DNA from: Mermis nigrescens
Taxonomy: Eukaryota > Nematoda > Enoplea > Mermithida > Mermithidae
Direction: 5' to 3'
Length of the DNA stretch: 64,000 bases
Assembly: GCA_036768485.1 (NCBI GenBank)
Contig: JAVLUZ010000169.1
Coordinates: 1,118,936-1,182,935, forward strand
The translations under genes were made by a program, and so were the position numbers. Positions 59,506 through 64,000 of this stretch are shown here, one piece after another. The notes below the pieces were generated by a model. That model saw only the letters and a program-made list of their open reading frames with translations. It did not search any database and was not told the origin of the DNA. Each line of letters starts with the position of its first letter. The first letter of the stretch is position 1.

Positions 59506-61033
59506 GACGAGACTCAATGCGGAAAATGCTCGTACTTCTAGGGGCCCTCACGCCATATGTCTGACAACTTACGTGATCTGCAGAAATGTCAGAATCCGGA
59601 ATTTTCAAAAAAAAATCATAGAAAATGTATTCCATTCAGCGTTTCTAGCGAATTTTGGCCTAAAGTGCTATTTGATCGGTGTTTCTCTCCATTTACTCAT
59701 TTTTTGACTTTATTGCATTTAATTTACTTGACGCTTTTAATATTTTTTACGGAATTTTTTATATGTTCCATTTTAGAAAGAGTGCCGTCAAAATCGCATG
59801 GAAATGGTTTTTAGACGCATATCCATCCTTTTTTAGCTCAGAAAGAGCATTTTAAAGACATTATTTGGTTTCACTCAGAATTTTTCCACATTTTTGTATA
59901 GAATAGCAACCTTAAAAATCACAATAGTTGATGAGCAGCGCAAAAACGACGATCGACTCCGTCGACGATGAATCCATCATCGTCTCGTCAACGACTGGAC
60001 AAAGATAAGAAAATATGCAACGTTCCCGTCCTCGTCGACGATGAGCTCATCATCGTCCCGTCGACGATGGGACGAAGGTCCCAAAACAGCAGTCCTCTTC
60101 GTCTCAAAGACCAGACGAGACGGAGACGGAAAACGATCGTGATTAGTGATCGTATCGTCGACGATTTGCCAGCCCTAGCCAGCACATATTCAATTAGAAA
60201 TTTAAATTAATTAGTTTTTGCGATAAGCGCATAAACTTGGTAAAAAAAGCATTTGCGTTTCGGAGCTATCTATTGAGAATCAAGTAAAACCGTTAGTACA
60301 TTTGAGCGCTTTGTTTAAATACCAATAGATATGATGGTGCCTGAATTTCGAAAAAATTCACGCCTATAGCTGCAGTTGGCCGGTCTTTTCATTTTATGTA
60401 CATATGAGGTGCGAGTTTGCATGCCTTTCAAATCTGACTTTGAAAAAGCGCCTTTTTCTGCACCTACTAGAAATCTAGCCAACACAATATTATACATTAG
60501 TTCTCAAGAAGTAAATAAACAAAGCAAAAATAATAAAATCAAAGCAATTAAGGTGAAAATTGAGCTGCTTCATGCAAAATTAAGTGATTTGAAAAAATCT
60601 AATCTTTTCAACCCTTTTATTCCCAGTGAGATCTTCCATTATGTGCCTATTTAATTTTCTTTATGCTAGTCACCTATCTTGTCCGATTGCTCAGCTATAA
60701 AAATGAATAGCGAGGAGAAATGCTCCAATAGTACAGAGGATGATGAGTAAACCCAGAAATACGCAGTATTTAGGACATATAAAGGGGACTAATAATAAGT
60801 CACTCGTGCATGTGAAAATCCCAAAAATCTGTTGAAAATTATACATGCAATGCTAAAATTAGAGTGTACTCGTATTCTGCGGTCTGCAGTAGGAAGTTAC
60901 ACTTCAAACAAAAAATTGAATTAAATGACTAGCTTATCCATTGGACTGAACGTTTGAATTGAAAAAATGATGAGCAGTTTCTTCAACTAACCGGAGTCGT
61001 GTTCTAAACTCAGTCTAAACGACGCAATAGCAT

Positions 61034-61262
61034 CATACCTGGGCGTGGGGGTTTGGGGGTATGCACCCCCCAGAAACCAAAATGCCCCCAGAATTCAATT
61101 TTTTCATTTTTATGTTTTTTCCGCAATTTTTGATGCCAATGGATAGTGCTCGATGTGAAACGTGGAAAAATGGTGTTTTTTTGCCATACCACAATTTTAA
61201 AGGCTATTTTTTGCCCTTTGAAAAATATTGCACCCCTAGAATTTTGGTGCCGCCCACTTATG
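61034..61262 (+). mobile_element. MITE family 1 copy
   Basis: Ends CATACCTGGGC and GCCCACTTATG. No clear target duplication. Confidence 0.75.
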
Positions 61263-61789
61263 CCTATGGTCGCGTTAGAGCACCGATGCGTCGCATTAGA
61301 GCACCAAGCTGTCTTATTATTCTTACAGCAGAAAAATGAGTAAACTACCGCAAAATTATGCTTTCTACAGTAACGGATACAGAATTTTCTGACAGGGGTA
61401 TGAAAACCGTGAAATATCCCAATAGCAGCTAATCAAAAATAGTCCGAAAAATCCGTGCATTATGCGCGAATAGCGGGAATAACAGTTTTTTGCCGACTTT
61501 TGATAGGCAAAATCATTTCTGTTGCGAAAAATACTAAAAAAAATTTAAAATTTGTGGAAGTTTTCTTTGAAAAATGCGAAAAATTAGTGCTAAAATCGGC
61601 ACAAGGCACCGAGAAGCAATCACTCCTCTTATGTTCTTAATGATGCGTAATTTCAAGTATATTCGACCTTTTTTGTTCCATCGGAGCATTTGTATTTGCT
61701 AGTACCGACAGCGTTCCAAGAACGTGAAAAATAAGATTGTTTTGAACATCAGTATTATCTTTTTCAAACAAGACAACTTTACCTATTTT

Positions 61790-62300
61790 AAACAGATTAA
61801 ATGTTTTCAGTATAAACTTTACGCAACTACTAAATGTAAAGAACAATTACACTCTGATTCGTAATCTTGACATTAAGGAAAACATTTTGAAAAAATTAAG
61901 CTTATAGAACGCTCTGGAACTGAAGCTTATTTTCGGTGTAAACTTTACACAACCGCTAGGTGTAAAGAAAACACAGTTAGATTCGTAATTCTGACGTTAC
62001 ATAAAAGAATTTGATAAAAGTTAAGCTTTTGCAATGCTCTGGGACTAAAATTAATTATTAGTGTAAGCTTTACACGACTACTGGGTGTAAAGAAAACAGT
62101 CAGATCTGTAATTCTGACGTTACAAAGAACATTTTGAAACAATTCTGTTTTGCAACGCTCTGGAAGTAAAATGAGTTTTCAGTGTAAACTTTACACCTCT
62201 ACAATAACTCAATATTTGGTGTAATTAAACGCGCCATCGTGCATGTATTATCCTCGATGTTTTGTGCATTCTATATCAGGATCATATTCCGACTCATATC
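61790..62300 (+). repeat. Satellite S1 copy
   Basis: Three or four units of AAACTTTACACAAC, GATTCGTAATTCTGACG and CGCTCTGGAACT, the least diverged array of this family in the window. Confidence 0.7.
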
Positions 62301-62874
62301 GGGAAAAATTGACAGACAAACATTTGATGAAAACGTCTTTTGCACTCCGAAGTTAGGAATTTTACACAAGCAAAACTAACTAGGTGTTGAGTGTAAAAAA
62401 AGGCAATCAAGTGCGATGTGTAACCACTGACATGCACCTTATTTTTAGAATAGTTCGCACTATCTGATTCATAAAAGGAGTAGTTGACAGACGAAAAAAC
62501 GGTCATAAACATGTTTTGTTTACCCCAAACTTTAAATTTCACACCGTTAACTATAGTCTGTTTTACATGAGCGTAGGCATGAGTTTAAAGAATTTTTTCG
62601 AAAGTAGCCGACAAGTTACGATAATTATAGATCAAATCAATGCTATAATCGCAATCTGTCGGCTTATGGTCGGACATAGTTTTTAGAATTTATGCCCAAA
62701 CTTGTGTGAAACAGACTAGAACTCTGTTTCGAGTTTAAAGAAACGCGTCCAAGTGTCATGTGTAACCCATTACCCACCTACTTTATTTTTATAAACCAAC
62801 GCGGTTTGAAAACCTAAGAGAACTTCTTGAACAATGCAGCCGTACGTTTAATTATGTCTTAGGAATGCTAGTGC

Positions 62875-63005
62875 TCCAACGAGACACGTGAATGCTCTAA
62901 CGGGACACCTGAGTGCCAACGGGACATTTGGTGCCTTAACGCAAGTGCTCTAACACCACAAAGTGCTATAACGATACTGCACAAAATGCTCTAACGAGAC
63001 TTTAC
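62875..63005 (+). repeat. Short tandem repeat with GCTCTAACG
   Basis: Six diverged units of about 20 bases built on GTGCTCTAACGGGAC. The inverse word CGTTAGAGCACC occurs at 61270 and 61292, which suggests the 61265-63010 segment is one element with inverted ends. Confidence 0.45.
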
Positions 63006-63339
63006 TGTAGGGATGGTAGTCAAAAAGAAGTAAAACTTTTAAGTGCATTCAAAAATTTGTGACACGCAGTGTTTATACTTGTCAAGTTTTAATCAAGGGC
63101 ATCATTTTAAGCACAATAGAACACCTTTAAGTTGCTAATTGTTGGTTGTACCATTTAAGATAAAACGGTTAGTTTGGAGGGTTCAGAGCGAATATTTAAT
63201 TGCTCAGTAAACAACAAATGTTGAGAATTACATATTTTAAAAACAAAAATTTTGTGATTCTTATAAATTGCACTTGAAATAAATTCAGAAAATCTAACGC
63301 GAAGCGCCAGAAAAATTTACCAATTTTAACATTAAAATA

Positions 63340-64000
63340 GTCAATTTTCATTTGCTCCCCCTTCGCACATCTCTCTCTCTCTTAATTTTTCTGAGGTTCA
63401 ATTGACCCGACTGAACCCCCATTTCTACGCCTCTCAGATAATCTAGTTGGAAGACGCTTGACCGATTAACCAGAAAATCCGGGTTTGGTTCTCGACTAGC
63501 CATATGTTTATCGCTATTCATGGACACGCAAAATAGTAGCACCTTAATACTCTGGATGATGTGGATGTCATTGATACATTTATTAGGTCGTTGAGGATGA
63601 AGTCAGTATTTGAAAAATGCGATATTGATAAGCAGATATATACAGAAATAGGTTTTAACATATATGTATCATACTTTCATCAAAAGCTACAATTTTTAAT
63701 TTTTAAACGTTTTCACGCGTTTATGCTAAGCTGTCGACAGGCTTCAATACAAAACTATAAGAAATCGCTATCTGTAATTAAGCTGCCCGAAATCATAATA
63801 TTATACACTCACTACAGAACTGAATTGAATGTAAATAAAAAATAAAAAATTAAAATTAACGTTTTATTGTCTAAAATTTAAGAAATCTCATTTTTTTAAT
63901 AGCAGTCCACAGAGTTTGGGTCATAAATGCGGACCAAAGCCGATCTGGGGGAGTCATCCGATCTGGAGGGGATCAAAAAGTAAGCTTTTCTGGGCCTAAA
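63340..64000 (+). repeat. Right arm of the direct duplication, with empty hAT site
   Basis: Matches 1-95 joined to 2231 onward. ATTTCTAC at 63421-63428 is the unoccupied counterpart of the insertion at 94-2222. The arm is cut by the window end. Confidence 0.8.

Larger units (their letters stand above)
57205..60177 (+). mobile_element. hAT-type element, 3 kb, non-autonomous, host of nested insertions
   Basis: Begins CAGGGCTGGCAAA and ends TTTGCCAGCCCTA, flanked by GCCAGCAT and GCCAGCAC (seven of eight). Subterminal regions (57660-57800 and 59940-60165) are packed with TCGTCGACGA-type words, as expected for transposase binding sites. The interior has no transposase; it holds a GC-ended repeat (about 58203-58789) and a MITE family 5 copy. 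Confidence 0.8.
60186..63339. other. Gene-free interval with repeats
   Basis: Contains a single foldback-arm copy (60715-60900), MITE family 1 (61034-61262), satellite S1 (61790-62300) and short TTAGAGCA/TGCTCTAA repeats (61265-61310 and 62875-63005). No exon is supported. Confidence 0.5.

Noticed and set aside
60376..60654. Frame of 92 codons
   Set aside because: It has no ATG at its start, lacks a domain and has AT-rich composition like the surrounding spacer.
63561..63845. Frame of 94 codons in the right duplication arm
   Set aside because: The counterpart in the left arm (2360 onward) is interrupted by stops, so it is not conserved as a gene.

Overview
The window looks like repeat-rich, AT-rich nuclear DNA of an invertebrate animal. 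Genes are split by GT-AG introns, have TATA boxes about 75 bp before the start codon, and encode small secreted cysteine-rich proteins. They sit among hundreds to thousands of bases of hAT-type, Tc1-type, foldback and Polinton/Maverick-type repeats. The species cannot be named from the sequence. There are no bacterial operons and no CRISPR array.

Layout. (1) 1-95 plus about 2231-3000 is one arm of a direct duplication whose second arm lies at about 63340-64000. The left arm carries a 2.1 kb hAT-type insertion (94-2222) with a perfect 8 bp target duplication, and the right arm keeps the empty site. (2) 3970-10350 holds a three-exon gene (here gene C) for a secreted Ly6/three-finger-like protein. 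Its introns hold a foldback element and a satellite. (3) 11594-20407 is an 8.8 kb Polinton/Maverick-type element. It has a 6 bp target duplication, 1.8 kb terminal inverted repeats carrying about 20-bp minisatellite arrays, and a decayed protein-primed DNA polymerase B as its only recognisable gene. (4) 20.4-33 kb has scattered candidate exons, of which the one at 28.8 kb looks like a ricin-type beta-trefoil lectin domain, among MITEs and SINE-like repeats. (5) 33-40.6 kb is almost all repeats. (6) 40.6-44.3 kb is Ly6-like gene A; 50.2-50.7 kb is a dead copy of its promoter and first exon; 51.4-56.2 kb is Ly6-like gene B. (7) Between and after these lie a 1.6 kb GC-rich foldback built of inverted 180-bp units (44.5-46.1 kb), a Tc1-like element (48.4-49.4 kb), and a three-level nest of hAT-type elements (57205-60177).

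Functional reading. The three Ly6-like genes share a signal peptide exon, a CPDCRYC-type exon and a final exon ending in a C-x-C-N-x-D-S-C-N motif, all joined at phase-0 introns. Genes A and B share a 12-bp upstream block, and all three have a TATA box at nearly the same distance from the ATG. This is a tandemly duplicated secreted protein family, and the end-to-end duplication suggests the array continues outside the window. Most other sequence is non-autonomous mobile DNA. One MITE family (eleven copies here) has two exact 8 bp target duplications with CA/TG ends and a third exact one at a copy whose end has mutated, and it keeps a strongly conserved core.

The most unusual item is the PolB-only Polinton-like element. 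It has minisatellite-built terminal repeats, an internal duplication in the polymerase N-terminus, a TATA promoter preceded by three evenly spaced TTCCGGAA palindromes, and two hairpins with compensatory base changes after the polymerase gene.
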